Positions 49,855 to 58,816 of a stretch of 64,000 bases of DNA are shown one piece after another (the first letter of the stretch is position 1; the number at the start of each line of letters is the position of its first letter). Below the pieces are notes generated by a model. The model was not told the origin of the DNA, made no database searches, and was given only the letters and a program-made list of their open reading frames with translations. Source of the DNA: an uncultured Prevotella sp. (GTDB lineage Bacteria; Bacteroidota; Bacteroidia; Bacteroidales; Bacteroidaceae). The position numbers and the translations under genes are program-made. Where the stretch lies: positions 160,096-224,095 of the forward strand of contig CALUGW010000002.1 of NCBI GenBank assembly GCA_944320305.1, given 5' to 3'.

Positions 49855-51597
49855 TTATTGTTTTACAATTGTTTCATTCTTAATATACGCCGGGTTCTGG
49901 TTGAGCAGCGGGTTGACGTTAAGCTCATCCATCAGCACAGGGAAGTAGAGATAAGGCTCAGACTCCATTGAGATCTGCACGTCCTGGTCCATAACGCCCA
50001 TGAGTATGTTGCTGGTCTCCGGGAAGTTGCCCAGCTCGCCAATCTCGTGCATGGTCTTGTCAGGATGGAGCAGCGCGGCCTGCGAGTTTTCGCCGGCGCG
50101 CAGCTGGCGGTAAGTGTAACGCAACAGGTCAAACCAGCGCTTGCCCTCAAAGCAAAGCTCGCGCTGACGCTCCTGAAGCACCAGCTCCTCCATCTGCGCC
50201 TTTGTCGTGTAGCGCGACAGCTGGAGTGTGTCTGTAGCTCCGAGAGTGGCTTTGGCTATGGAGCGCTTGTTAACCGTGTTGACAAGGCTGAACGCGCGCT
50301 GCAAGTTGCCCGCGTCCTCATCGGCAAGCTGCACAAGAGCCTCGGCCTTCATAAGCATGACATCTGTCAGGCGATAGAAAATCCAGTTACGCTTAATCCG
50401 CGTGTAGCCCGATGTCATAACCGTTGTCACCTTTTCCCTTGTCGTCTCATTATTCCCCAGCGACTGCGGATAGACCATCTTCAGCACGTTGTACTGGTTG
50501 GCGTCATCAGGCATAAAGCAGCTCTCATACCAGCGGTAATCGAAGGCGTCACGATAGAGGAAGTTGTCGCCAGTTCCGCTGAACTTGTCTGTCGGCACCA
50601 TCATCAGGCCGTAAGTGCGCTGACGGTCGTCGTAGTTCCAATAGCAGTGGGCAAGGCCGTTGTTAGAGATGTTCTTGCCGTCGAGCTGAAGCTCGAAGAT
50701 GCTTTCCATAGAGTTGCCGTTGATGAAGTTCATCACATAAGCGTTCTCACCCGGATAGAGCGGGTAGCCGTCGTGGTCGATGCTTCCGCCCATCATCGGC
50801 CCCGTCTGCGCGCCCTCGGCAAGATACTCGTCCTGCTTCGACTTGATCACTGCGTCGCAGCACTCGATGCACTTGCGATAGTCCTCGGTATTGCCTGTCA
50901 TCGACGCGCGCCAGAGATAAACGTCGGCAAGAATGGCATTGATGCCGTCGCGGTTGATGTAGCCCACCTTGCGCCAGTCGGTATATCCCTGCGGAGACAG
51001 CGGCACACTGAGCGCCTTCGTCAGGTCGGCCACACAAGTGTCAAGCACCTCGAGCGGAGCCAGCTGCGGAATGTCGAACTCCTGGCTGCTGTTGAAAGAG
51101 GCGCCCTGAGTGACGGGCACATCGCGGAAGGCGCGCACAAGATAGAAATAGCACAATGCCTTCAGAGCAAGCATCTGCGACTCATCGGTGCGGTATGTTC
51201 CCTCAGTGTATGAGGGGTCGATGGCAACCACCTGCGGAGCGCGCTCCAGCACGATGTTGCACTTGTTGATTACAGAATAGAGCGAGGCCCAGTTGGCATA
51301 CTGGTTCTCATAGTCCATCGTTCCCACCTTGATTTCCTCAAGGTCAGTGCGCTTGCCGTCGTTGAACACGGTCGAGTTCACGTCAAGCTCGTCAGAGCGG
51401 AAGTCGCCCCACACGATGAAGCGCTCGATATTGCTGGTCTGCGCCATCTCCTTGTATGCGCCGGCCACCATCGACGACACGTCGTCACGCGACTTCCAGA
51501 AGTCCTCAGAGACGGTCTTGTCTGTAGGCAGCACGATTGTGTCAACACAAGAGGTCATAAGCGCACCGGCCATTAAAAACAGAATGTATTTCTTCAT
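49855..51597 (-). CDS. SusD/RagB-family surface lipoprotein (first pair)
   Basis: A 580-residue lipoprotein; lipobox MAGALMTSCVDT with Cys 17. N-terminal SusD_N3-type helices (TVSEDFWKSRDDVSSMVAGA, WASLYSVINKCNIVLERAPQ, MLALKALCYFYLVRAFRDVP) and a C-terminal RagB part (ITRIKRNW-like region RIKRNWIFYRLTDVMLMKAE, ALVQLADE, VLQERQRELCFEGKRWFDLL) are all standard. The start MKKYILFLMAG is chosen over one 36 nt upstream. It lies 39 nt after SusC and 15 nt before FAS1 lipoprotein 2, in the middle of the seven-gene operon. Confidence 0.95.
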   Translation of the reverse strand: MKKYILFLMAGALMTSCVDTIVLPTDKTVSEDFWKSRDDVSSMVAGAYKEMAQTSNIERFIVWGDFRSDELDVNSTVFNDGKRTDLEEIKVGTMDYENQYANWASLYSVINKCNIVLERAPQVVAIDPSYTEGTYRTDESQMLALKALCYFYLVRAFRDVPVTQGASFNSSQEFDIPQLAPLEVLDTCVADLTKALSVPLSPQGYTDWRKVGYINRDGINAILADVYLWRASMTGNTEDYRKCIECCDAVIKSKQDEYLAEGAQTGPMMGGSIDHDGYPLYPGENAYVMNFINGNSMESIFELQLDGKNISNNGLAHCYWNYDDRQRTYGLMMVPTDKFSGTGDNFLYRDAFDYRWYESCFMPDDANQYNVLKMVYPQSLGNNETTREKVTTVMTSGYTRIKRNWIFYRLTDVMLMKAEALVQLADEDAGNLQRAFSLVNTVNKRSIAKATLGATDTLQLSRYTTKAQMEELVLQERQRELCFEGKRWFDLLRYTYRQLRAGENSQAALLHPDKTMHEIGELGNFPETSNILMGVMDQDVQISMESEPYLYFPVLMDELNVNPLLNQNPAYIKNETIVKQ

Positions 51598-51636
51598 AAC
51601 TTTAAAATCCTTATAGTTAATTCGGTGAGTCATCGC

Positions 51637-54600
51637 TTAGAAACCAACATTGATTCCGACAGTGAACGACCTTGTTCTCGGAGTCTTGGAGTCGTCGTTG
51701 GCGAAGCTCCAGCCCTCAGTAGAGTGCTCCGGGTCTGTTCCGCTGTACTTGGTCCAGCAGTACAGGTTGTTTGCCGAGAGATAAATCTTGAACTGGTTCA
51801 GACCGAGTTTCTTCGTAAGCTTGGGGGGCATGTTGTAAGTGAGCTGAACATACTGGAAGCGCACGAACGAAGCGTCCTCCACATAGCGGTCGGATCCCAG
51901 CCAGTTGTATGCCGTGGTGCTTCCGTACATTGCGCGCGGAATCATGGTCTGGTCGCCGTCCTTGCGCCAGCGGTAGTTCACAGAGGCGCACTGGTTGTAA
52001 GCCTCCGACATATTCTCCAGGTTCATGCGGGCCGAGTTGACCACCTTGTTGCCGAAGCGGAAGTTGAAGCTGGTGCGGAGCGTCCAGCGGTCATATTTCA
52101 GAGTGAGTCCGAAACCTCCGTTGACCTTCGGCAGAGAGTTGCCCAGGTAAACCACGTCAAGCTCGTTGATCTCGCCGTCGTGGTTGACATCCTCGTAGAT
52201 GGCGTCGCCGCCCTTGAACTCGTAGTTCGCGCCGGTGTAGTCGTAGACGATGTGCTTCGGGGTTCCGTCCTCCTGCATGAGCACCTTGCCCTCGGCGTCG
52301 GTGGCCACGGGGAACGTCTCGCCCTTTGCCAGGCGGTTGTTGATCTCGTCCTCAAACTGTGCTGCAGTCCATCCGTTCTCCGACTTCAGCTGCGTGAGAT
52401 AATCATAGGTGTACTGGTAAACGCCCTTGTAGCGGTAGCCGTAGATAGAGCCGAGCGGATTGCCCACCTGTGCGCGGGTCATGTAAGTTCCGTTGGCGTT
52501 CGACCACTCACCGTTAGCGTTGTTGAGCACGCGCTCGTCCATCTCGGTTATCTCATTGTAGTTCTGCGAAACGTTGACGTAGGCGTCGGCAGAGAACTTT
52601 CCGATCTTCACGAAGTTGTTGAAGTTAACGTTAAGCTCCCATCCCTCGTTGGTCATCGAGCCGACGTTGGCGTAAGGCAGCACCGAGTAACCGCTCGAAG
52701 ATGGGATTGGCACGTCCTTCATCAGCAGGTCGGTCGTCTTCTTGTAATAATATTCGAACTCCGCCTCGATCTTGTCGTCAAAGAGTCCGAGGTTGAAACC
52801 GAGGTTGTAGCTCGAGGTTGTCTCCCACTTAAGGTCGTCAAGCTTGAGCTGTGTGATAGACGTTGTCGGTGTACCGCCGTCCTGGCCGTATGCGCCGTCA
52901 GACGTTGTGTAAATCTCGTAGAACAGAGACTCAGAGCTGGGCGCGTTACCCACCATACCCCAGCTGGGGCGGAAGGCAAGCATTGACACGACACCGCGCA
53001 GGGGCTTCATGAAAGGCTCGTCGATGATGTTCCATCGTCCGGAGACGCTGGGGAAGTAGGCCCACTTGTTCTCAGGGCCGAACTTGGAGTCGCCGTCGGC
53101 ACGGAGCGTGAAGTCGAGCGAGTAGCGGCTCTTGTAAGAGACGTGGCCTGTGTAGCTCCAGTTCTGCGAGCGAGTCTCGCCTGTCGAGCTGTAAGTGTCG
53201 GCTATCAGCTGTCCGCCGAGAGTGGGAATCTCGATGCCAGAGGGCACGAGGCGCGCTGTCTCCGCAAGCTCGCTGTTGTTGCCGCTGACCATCTGGTAGC
53301 GCAGGCGCATGGTTGACGTCCAGTCCTCGTTCTTGAAGTAGGGCGTGAACACGAGGTCGTTGGTGAACGTGAACGTCATCGAGTTGCTCTCGAAGCTGTA
53401 AGCGCGGTTGTAGTTGTTGTCATCGACGGTGTACTTGCCCAGCTCCGCCGGCCAGTAGCTCGGCTTGCTGTTGGAGTAGATGTCGAAATATACACTTCCG
53501 GTGTAAGTCAGGCGGTGCTTGCCCTCCTCTATTCCGAGCAGCTCATACTTCAGCCGGAAGTCGGGGTTCACACGGTAGACATTCTCCTTCGACTTTGCAA
53601 GGTTGGCGATGGCCACGGGGTTGCCAAGCGTGCGGATCTTCTCAAGTTCCGACGACGACGGGTTGCGCGGCGCGTCGCTGCGGTTCATGATGTAGAACTC
53701 GCCGGTGTCGGTGCCGTCGGCGCGCTGGCGGTAGATGCTCATGTTTGGAGCTGTGCGCTGCGCGATACCGAGCAGGTCGCTGTAGCTCTTGTTGTTGTTG
53801 GTGTAAGAGAAAGAGAAGTTCGTCGTAAACGTGATGCGGTCGCTCACGAAGTAGTCGAGGGCAAGACGTGTGGTGAACCTGTTCAGCGTCTGCTTGATGA
53901 TGGTACCTGTCTGGTGGTCGTATGCCGCCGAGATGCGGAAGTTGGCCTTCTCGCCGCCGCCGGTGAGGTTCACGTTGTAGCTGTGCATCTGTCCGAACTG
54001 CGTCACGGCGTCCACCCAGTCGGTGTTGTTGTTCCAGTTCTCATAGAGCGGCCATGCCTGGTTGTAGTTAAGCTCGTTGATGCCCGTGGTGGCGTTTGGC
54101 GCCTGCGTCGGGTTGTAGAGAGCCTCTTTCATGAGCATGGTGTACTGGTCGCCGGTGAGCAGCTCATATCCCTTGGGCTGCCAGTTGCCGGTGAACTTAT
54201 AAGAGAAGTTCACGCGCGTGGGTCCGCGCGAGCCGCGCTTTGTCTTGATTTCGATCACACCGTTGGCGCCGCGCGATCCCCAGATGGCAGTAGAGGCGGC
54301 GTCCTTGAGCACGGTGATGTTCGCGATGTCCTCAACGTTGACGGAGAGCAGGGCTGCATAGTCCTCGTCGGTGGCGTTCTCAGGGTCGAAGTCGGGAGCG
54401 TCGAATATCTGGTCGTCCACAACGATAAGCGGGTTCTTGTTGCCGTTGATTGACGTCACACCGCGCAGGCGCATCTGAGTGCCCGACCCGAGGTTACCCG
54501 AGCCGGCCACGATGTCGAGTCCGGCAATCTTACCCTGGAGAGCCTCATCGGCGCTGGTGAACGAGAGTCCTTCCACATCGGCCATGTCCATGGTCTGCTG

Positions 54601-54993
54601 CGCTCTCGACACCTCGCGCTGAGGTATGGAGAGTCCGCCGGCGTTGGTGCGGCGGCGCGAGGTCACCGTAACCTCCTTGACGGTGGTCTTCGACGCGCCG
54701 AGCTTGATTGCGAAGTGGGTCTTGGCGCCGATGGGAACAGACACGGGCTGCGAGCCGACGTAAGAGACTGTGAGGCGGTTCTTTGTGTTCTTCACCACCA
54801 TCGAGAAATTGCCATTCACATCGGTGACGGCAGCAGTAACGATACGGTTGTTGGCATCCCGCTCAACAACGTTTGCCATCATCACAGGGCCGAAATCGTC
54901 AGTGACCGTACCTGAGATACGCGTGCCTTGTGCAAAAGCAGTCTGCACCAAGGCCAGCAGAATGGCTGTAACCAATAATTTTATCTTTGGCAT
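51637..54993 (-). CDS. SusC/RagA-family TonB-dependent transporter (first pair)
   Basis: A 1,118-residue transporter. Signal peptide MPKIKLLVTAILLALVQTAF, then a carboxypeptidase-like domain (RISGTVTDDFGPVMMANVVE), a TonB-box-like KEVTVTSRR, a plug (EALQGKIAGLDIVAGSGNLG, MRLRGVTSINGNKNPLIVVD, ITVLKDAASTAIWGSRGANG) and a barrel ending TVGINVGF. The plug contains SLSIPQREVSR-type SusC linker GLSIPQREVSRAQQTMDMAD. It follows FAS1 lipoprotein 1 by 34 nt and precedes SusD by 39 nt. Its plug and barrel differ clearly from the second SusC, so the two pairs are not a recent duplication and probably take different ligands. Confidence 0.95.
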   Translation of the reverse strand: MPKIKLLVTAILLALVQTAFAQGTRISGTVTDDFGPVMMANVVERDANNRIVTAAVTDVNGNFSMVVKNTKNRLTVSYVGSQPVSVPIGAKTHFAIKLGASKTTVKEVTVTSRRRTNAGGLSIPQREVSRAQQTMDMADVEGLSFTSADEALQGKIAGLDIVAGSGNLGSGTQMRLRGVTSINGNKNPLIVVDDQIFDAPDFDPENATDEDYAALLSVNVEDIANITVLKDAASTAIWGSRGANGVIEIKTKRGSRGPTRVNFSYKFTGNWQPKGYELLTGDQYTMLMKEALYNPTQAPNATTGINELNYNQAWPLYENWNNNTDWVDAVTQFGQMHSYNVNLTGGGEKANFRISAAYDHQTGTIIKQTLNRFTTRLALDYFVSDRITFTTNFSFSYTNNNKSYSDLLGIAQRTAPNMSIYRQRADGTDTGEFYIMNRSDAPRNPSSSELEKIRTLGNPVAIANLAKSKENVYRVNPDFRLKYELLGIEEGKHRLTYTGSVYFDIYSNSKPSYWPAELGKYTVDDNNYNRAYSFESNSMTFTFTNDLVFTPYFKNEDWTSTMRLRYQMVSGNNSELAETARLVPSGIEIPTLGGQLIADTYSSTGETRSQNWSYTGHVSYKSRYSLDFTLRADGDSKFGPENKWAYFPSVSGRWNIIDEPFMKPLRGVVSMLAFRPSWGMVGNAPSSESLFYEIYTTSDGAYGQDGGTPTTSITQLKLDDLKWETTSSYNLGFNLGLFDDKIEAEFEYYYKKTTDLLMKDVPIPSSSGYSVLPYANVGSMTNEGWELNVNFNNFVKIGKFSADAYVNVSQNYNEITEMDERVLNNANGEWSNANGTYMTRAQVGNPLGSIYGYRYKGVYQYTYDYLTQLKSENGWTAAQFEDEINNRLAKGETFPVATDAEGKVLMQEDGTPKHIVYDYTGANYEFKGGDAIYEDVNHDGEINELDVVYLGNSLPKVNGGFGLTLKYDRWTLRTSFNFRFGNKVVNSARMNLENMSEAYNQCASVNYRWRKDGDQTMIPRAMYGSTTAYNWLGSDRYVEDASFVRFQYVQLTYNMPPKLTKKLGLNQFKIYLSANNLYCWTKYSGTDPEHSTEGWSFANDDSKTPRTRSFTVGINVGF

Positions 54994-55027
54994 AATTCTT
55001 TAGCTTTGTCTTATTTATTTTTAGGCT

Positions 55028-57913
55028 CTACTCGGTCAGACCCTGGCTGAAGTCCTTGCTCTTGTTGTAGAACAGCGGCTGGGTCAGCTCATGAATGACA
55101 GCGTAAGAGGATGATGAAACATAGTTGCCTGAGAGCGTGCGGTTCTTGGCGAACTCCATGTCGCGCGTCATCTCGTTAGCAACTGTGGACGTGCTTGCCG
55201 GATCGACGGTAGTCGTTGACTCCGAGCCGTCAGTGATTGTTATCTTTCCTGCATTGTCGACAGCGATGCTCAGCTGCTCGTTGATGTGTGTGTCCTCATT
55301 CACAAGGAATGTGGAGTAAGAACTCGAGCCGCTGAACGTGCCTGAGGCATAAACCGAATTGGAGTGGAAATGGTAGCGCACGAAGTCGCGGATGGCCTTG
55401 ATCATGGTCTTGGCCTTGGCCTTGTCGGCCTCCTCGTCGTCGGCGGCAGACGCCGTGCCCTCGTCCCACTTTGTGAAGAGCGCCTCAACATCATCCCACG
55501 TGGGCAGTCCGTGAGCCTTGGCCACCTCCACCGCGTCATTGTCGGGAGCGTAAAGCGTGTAGTTGTAATTGCTGAAGAACCTGACATTCTGGTCAGGGCA
55601 GCGCAGCTGCTGGTCTGTCTGCTGCGCGTTTCTCGATCCGGGTATATAGAATGTGGTGTACTGGTCTGCCTCCACTGTGCCGATGTCGGATGCGGTGGTT
55701 GAGATGCCTGCCCACGACATGAGCGTGTTGTCGAAGCCGTTGCACAGCTCGAAGAACTCGCTGAAACGCGGCGTCTGGCTCAGGTAGGAGTAGACACTGC
55801 GTGTGGTGCCCTGTATGAGATGGTTGATGGCATACGACGTGCCGTTGGACTGGTTGTAGATCTTGCCGATCACAGGAGCCTCGAGGCCGTTGACAAGCTG
55901 GCCGCCGCCGAGCACACGCCCGTTCTCGAAGTTGCCGCTGCCCTCAACCTTGATTCCCGCGCCGTTCTGCGTGAGGTAATAGCCGCTCTGCAGGGTCTCG
56001 TTCTCATCCAGCACAATTGTGCTCATCTGGATAATCTCGGCCAGATGCGACTTGATCATGGGCCACGTGGTGGTGCTGAAGTTGGGGTCGGAAGTGTCGA
56101 TTGTGAGCACGTCAACGCTGTCGAGGCCGCCGGAGCCGTTCTCGCGCCAGATGGAGGCGCCGATGCCCGAAAGCGGCACGAGCGAGGTCGTCACGTTGTC
56201 TATATAATAATGTATGTACTCCTTGCCCGTGGTGCGCGACAGCGAGGTCGGGTCAAGATAGAAAGCGTCGAAAGCGTCCTTGGTCGGGAGGAACAGGGCA
56301 TAGTTTGCCGATGTCGAGATGAGGAACGCATAGTAGTCGATGCCCAGAGGATAGTTATTGTTGTAAGACACGTTCTGGATAATCCAGTTGGCCATTCCCA
56401 TGTCGGTGTTTGAGGAGAAGAGCGCCGGAGCGGACACCACGCCGTAGGCCTTGGGACCGAACACCTTGTTCATAACATAAACCACGCCGTTGTTGGCGAT
56501 GCGCACATCGTAGCCGCCGCCGTCCTTGGTCTTGATGTCGGTAAGCTCAATGCCCATGGCGTCCTTGGCGTCGTCGACCACGGAGCCGAACTTGCTGGGA
56601 ACGGAAGACGCGAACGAGGTGTTCATGAGGTTGGACACGAACTTGGCAAGAATGTTCAGAGGCACATCCTCAAGGTTGCGCATCACGTTCTCGGGAGTGT
56701 TGGGCAGCGAGCCGTAGGTGTCGAGCAGAGTCTTCGTGCTGGGGTCTTCGGTGAAGTACTTCACCATGGCGTCATTGTCGGGCACGAACATGGCGGCGAT
56801 GTCCGACAGCTCCGTAGAGATTGTTCCCTGGAGCGACGGAACATAATACTCGTTCCACCCCGGGTCGAAAGTCAGCAGATAGTCGTCCTGGAAGACGCCG
56901 CCGCTGCGCGCGTCGCCGCTGAACTTGCTGCCGCCCCTCGACGACTTGCTGAGATAGCGCACCTCGTAGATGGAGTCGGGGTTGTAGACACCCGACATGT
57001 CGGTCACCGCCGACTGCTCCACATACCAGTCGTGGAACTGCTGGGTGATGTCGTCATTGTAGACCGGCATGGCAAAGCGGTCGAGCACATGGCTGAAGAT
57101 TGACAGGTTGGGGTCGCGTTTGATCAGCTGCGCCATGTTGCCCGGAGGCGTCACCACGTCCTGCACCTGGTGGATGTAGCCGTTCTGGCAGGTGACGTCG
57201 GGCGCTGTGACTCTGTTGCCGAAGATGTAGGCGTCGTTCTCGTTCTCATAGCTTCCGCCGGAAATCACGGCGAAGTCGCTGTTCTCGCCCGAGGTCGTGA
57301 TGCTGTTCTTCAGCATGTAGTTGCGCGTGAAGTGAACAAGCATAGGGCGCGTGGCGTCGCTCACAACCGAGATGCCGTTGGCATGGCTCGTCCAGAACGG
57401 GTTGCGCTCGCCATAGACAGAGAGAGCCGAGGCGAAAGGATAGGTGGTCACAGTGTCGATGACATTGAGCGCGGTGGAGTGCTTCACGGCGTCTCCGCTG
57501 ACAACGCCATCGTCTGAGCTTACGTTAGACAGCAACTCTATAAGGATGGCATTGTTGAGCATCGACGAATAGAGAAGCATCTTCTTCTGAGAGTTCGACA
57601 GTTCCTCATAGCTGCTCACGCCCCAGTCGTTGGAGGCGAAGAAGCGCTCGAAGGCCTCGTCGTTGGCTGGGAACACGGTGTTACTGCCGGTTCTGTTGAG
57701 GGTCTCGGCATAGCCGAGGTCGTCAACAAGCCGCAAGTATGTCTTAAAGGTTCCCGTCAGCCCCTTGCCGGGGTCGGGATTGCTCAACTCTCCGTAGATG
57801 CTGGAGCCGAGCCACGAGGGCATCTGCTCTTCATCCACAAGCTCGTTCTTTTCCACGCAGGAAGACAAAAAGCCCACGCAGACGAGCGAAATACATAAGA
57901 TGAGTTTCTTCAT
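55028..57913 (-). CDS. fasciclin (FAS1)-domain lipoprotein 1, about four FAS1 repeats
   Basis: A 961-residue lipoprotein, first gene of the operon; lipobox CVGFLSSCVEKNE with Cys 19. FAS1-type units: about 55-270 (TYLRLVDDLGYAETLNRTGS, TVFPANDEAFERFFAS), about 285-500 (LSIFSHVLDRFAMPVYNDDI, AMFVPDNDAMVKYFTED), about 520-700 (NYALFLPTKDAFDAFYLDP) and about 720-955 (LSQTPRFSEFFELCNGFDN, YTLYAPDNDAVEVAKAHGLP, VIHELTQPLFYNK). Tandem FAS1 repeats are adhesion modules in animals, plants and bacteria. Placing it first in a SusCD operon suggests that it captures the ligand or anchors the cell to it. A -7 box lies about 91 nt upstream. Confidence 0.87.
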   Translation of the reverse strand: MKKLILCISLVCVGFLSSCVEKNELVDEEQMPSWLGSSIYGELSNPDPGKGLTGTFKTYLRLVDDLGYAETLNRTGSNTVFPANDEAFERFFASNDWGVSSYEELSNSQKKMLLYSSMLNNAILIELLSNVSSDDGVVSGDAVKHSTALNVIDTVTTYPFASALSVYGERNPFWTSHANGISVVSDATRPMLVHFTRNYMLKNSITTSGENSDFAVISGGSYENENDAYIFGNRVTAPDVTCQNGYIHQVQDVVTPPGNMAQLIKRDPNLSIFSHVLDRFAMPVYNDDITQQFHDWYVEQSAVTDMSGVYNPDSIYEVRYLSKSSRGGSKFSGDARSGGVFQDDYLLTFDPGWNEYYVPSLQGTISTELSDIAAMFVPDNDAMVKYFTEDPSTKTLLDTYGSLPNTPENVMRNLEDVPLNILAKFVSNLMNTSFASSVPSKFGSVVDDAKDAMGIELTDIKTKDGGGYDVRIANNGVVYVMNKVFGPKAYGVVSAPALFSSNTDMGMANWIIQNVSYNNNYPLGIDYYAFLISTSANYALFLPTKDAFDAFYLDPTSLSRTTGKEYIHYYIDNVTTSLVPLSGIGASIWRENGSGGLDSVDVLTIDTSDPNFSTTTWPMIKSHLAEIIQMSTIVLDENETLQSGYYLTQNGAGIKVEGSGNFENGRVLGGGQLVNGLEAPVIGKIYNQSNGTSYAINHLIQGTTRSVYSYLSQTPRFSEFFELCNGFDNTLMSWAGISTTASDIGTVEADQYTTFYIPGSRNAQQTDQQLRCPDQNVRFFSNYNYTLYAPDNDAVEVAKAHGLPTWDDVEALFTKWDEGTASAADDEEADKAKAKTMIKAIRDFVRYHFHSNSVYASGTFSGSSSYSTFLVNEDTHINEQLSIAVDNAGKITITDGSESTTTVDPASTSTVANEMTRDMEFAKNRTLSGNYVSSSSYAVIHELTQPLFYNKSKDFSQGLTE

Positions 57914-58003
57914 ACTGGTTTGTTATTATAATTATTTATTTAGTTATTGACCAACAATTTGTTAATAGGAGCATTAATGCGGTTCTGTAGTTATTGCAGG
58001 GAA

Positions 58004-58011
58004 CAAAGTTA
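58004..58011 (-). promoter_or_regulatory. -7 box of the FAS1-SusCD operon
   Basis: TAACTTTG on the minus strand, about 91 nt before the first ATG. A TTTG lies upstream but with 24 nt spacing; the DNA between is a long AT-rich tract. No regulatory gene lies next to it. Confidence 0.55.
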
Positions 58012-58526
58012 CAATAAAATTGGAAATAAAAAAAACAAAAAGGAATGTTTTTTAAAAACATTTTGAAATAAAGTTGTAACGAAAGTGACCGAGTGTCAAA
58101 ACACGATGTATTCTGACAATATTCTGCCGTCAAGGCTATGCCGCAAACCGCGTCTGACGCAGAAAAACCGTTTTCATTTTTTCACACCCAACAAGCACCC
58201 GGACGTGTTGCGGCAGCATTAGTTTCTGCTGCTTTGCCCATGGGCAGGCGGCGGATTGTCCTGCCCCGCGTGACGGGCTGCCAGCCGGCCGTCAGGCATG
58301 CCTCACCACCTGCGGAACGAATAGGCCCGGCTGTGCGGCGCACGGCCAGACTGAAGCCTGGCAAACGACCGTAAAACCGGGCAATGCGGTCTGGCAACCG
58401 ATTAGAGGTAGACATCCCGACGCAAACGGCCAGACAACGGTTTTTGGAATTAACATAATTAACAATCCGACCGTTAAAACCGTTAACGGAGCGCAACATA
58501 CATAACCCGCTGAGTCACAGCTTATT

Positions 58527-58614
58527 ACAAAACAAGCCGTTTTGTCTTGCAAGACAGGCCATATCGCTGTGCAAAAGGGGTCGTTTCGCAAGACAAAACG
58601 ACCCTTTTCGCACA
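58527..58614. repeat. degenerate ~22-bp tandem repeat, locus 5 of 5
   Basis: Units AAGCCGTTTTGTCTTGC, AGGCCATATCGCTGTGC, GGGTCGTTTCGCAAG and CGACCCTTTTCGCACAGC. GTGCAAAAGGGGTCGTTT and AAACGACCCTTTTCGCAC pair almost fully, so half the array folds into a hairpin. The rest of the 57914-58752 spacer has the operon promoter and otherwise nothing recognisable. Confidence 0.7.
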
Positions 58615-58752
58615 GCTATCCTGCGGGTGCTAAAAAACGACGGACGGGATGACACAGCTTAGTTGCACATTTGCAACTAACGGCGGCGAATGAAAAACGG
58701 AAATCCGGCAGACGTCGGCAGACGGCAGCCCCCAATGACAGGCGGGACAAAC

Positions 58753-58791
58753 AAAAAAAGTTGGACAGAGGAGTGCCCTGTCCAACTTTTT
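58753..58791 (-). terminator. terminator of the carbohydrate-binding-like protein gene
   Basis: AAAAAGTTGGACAG (58755-58768) pairs perfectly with CTGTCCAACTTTTT (58778-58791) around AGGAGTGCC. The A-run on the plus strand becomes a T-run on the minus strand. It lies 25 nt after the stop. Confidence 0.93.
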
Positions 58792-58816
58792 GAGTTATTC
58801 AAGATGTGATTGCGAA

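Noticed and set aside
42617-54993. Recent tandem duplication of one SusCD unit
   Set aside because: The two SusC and two SusD proteins differ in N-terminal linkers, plugs and barrel sequences; they look like separately evolved pairs.
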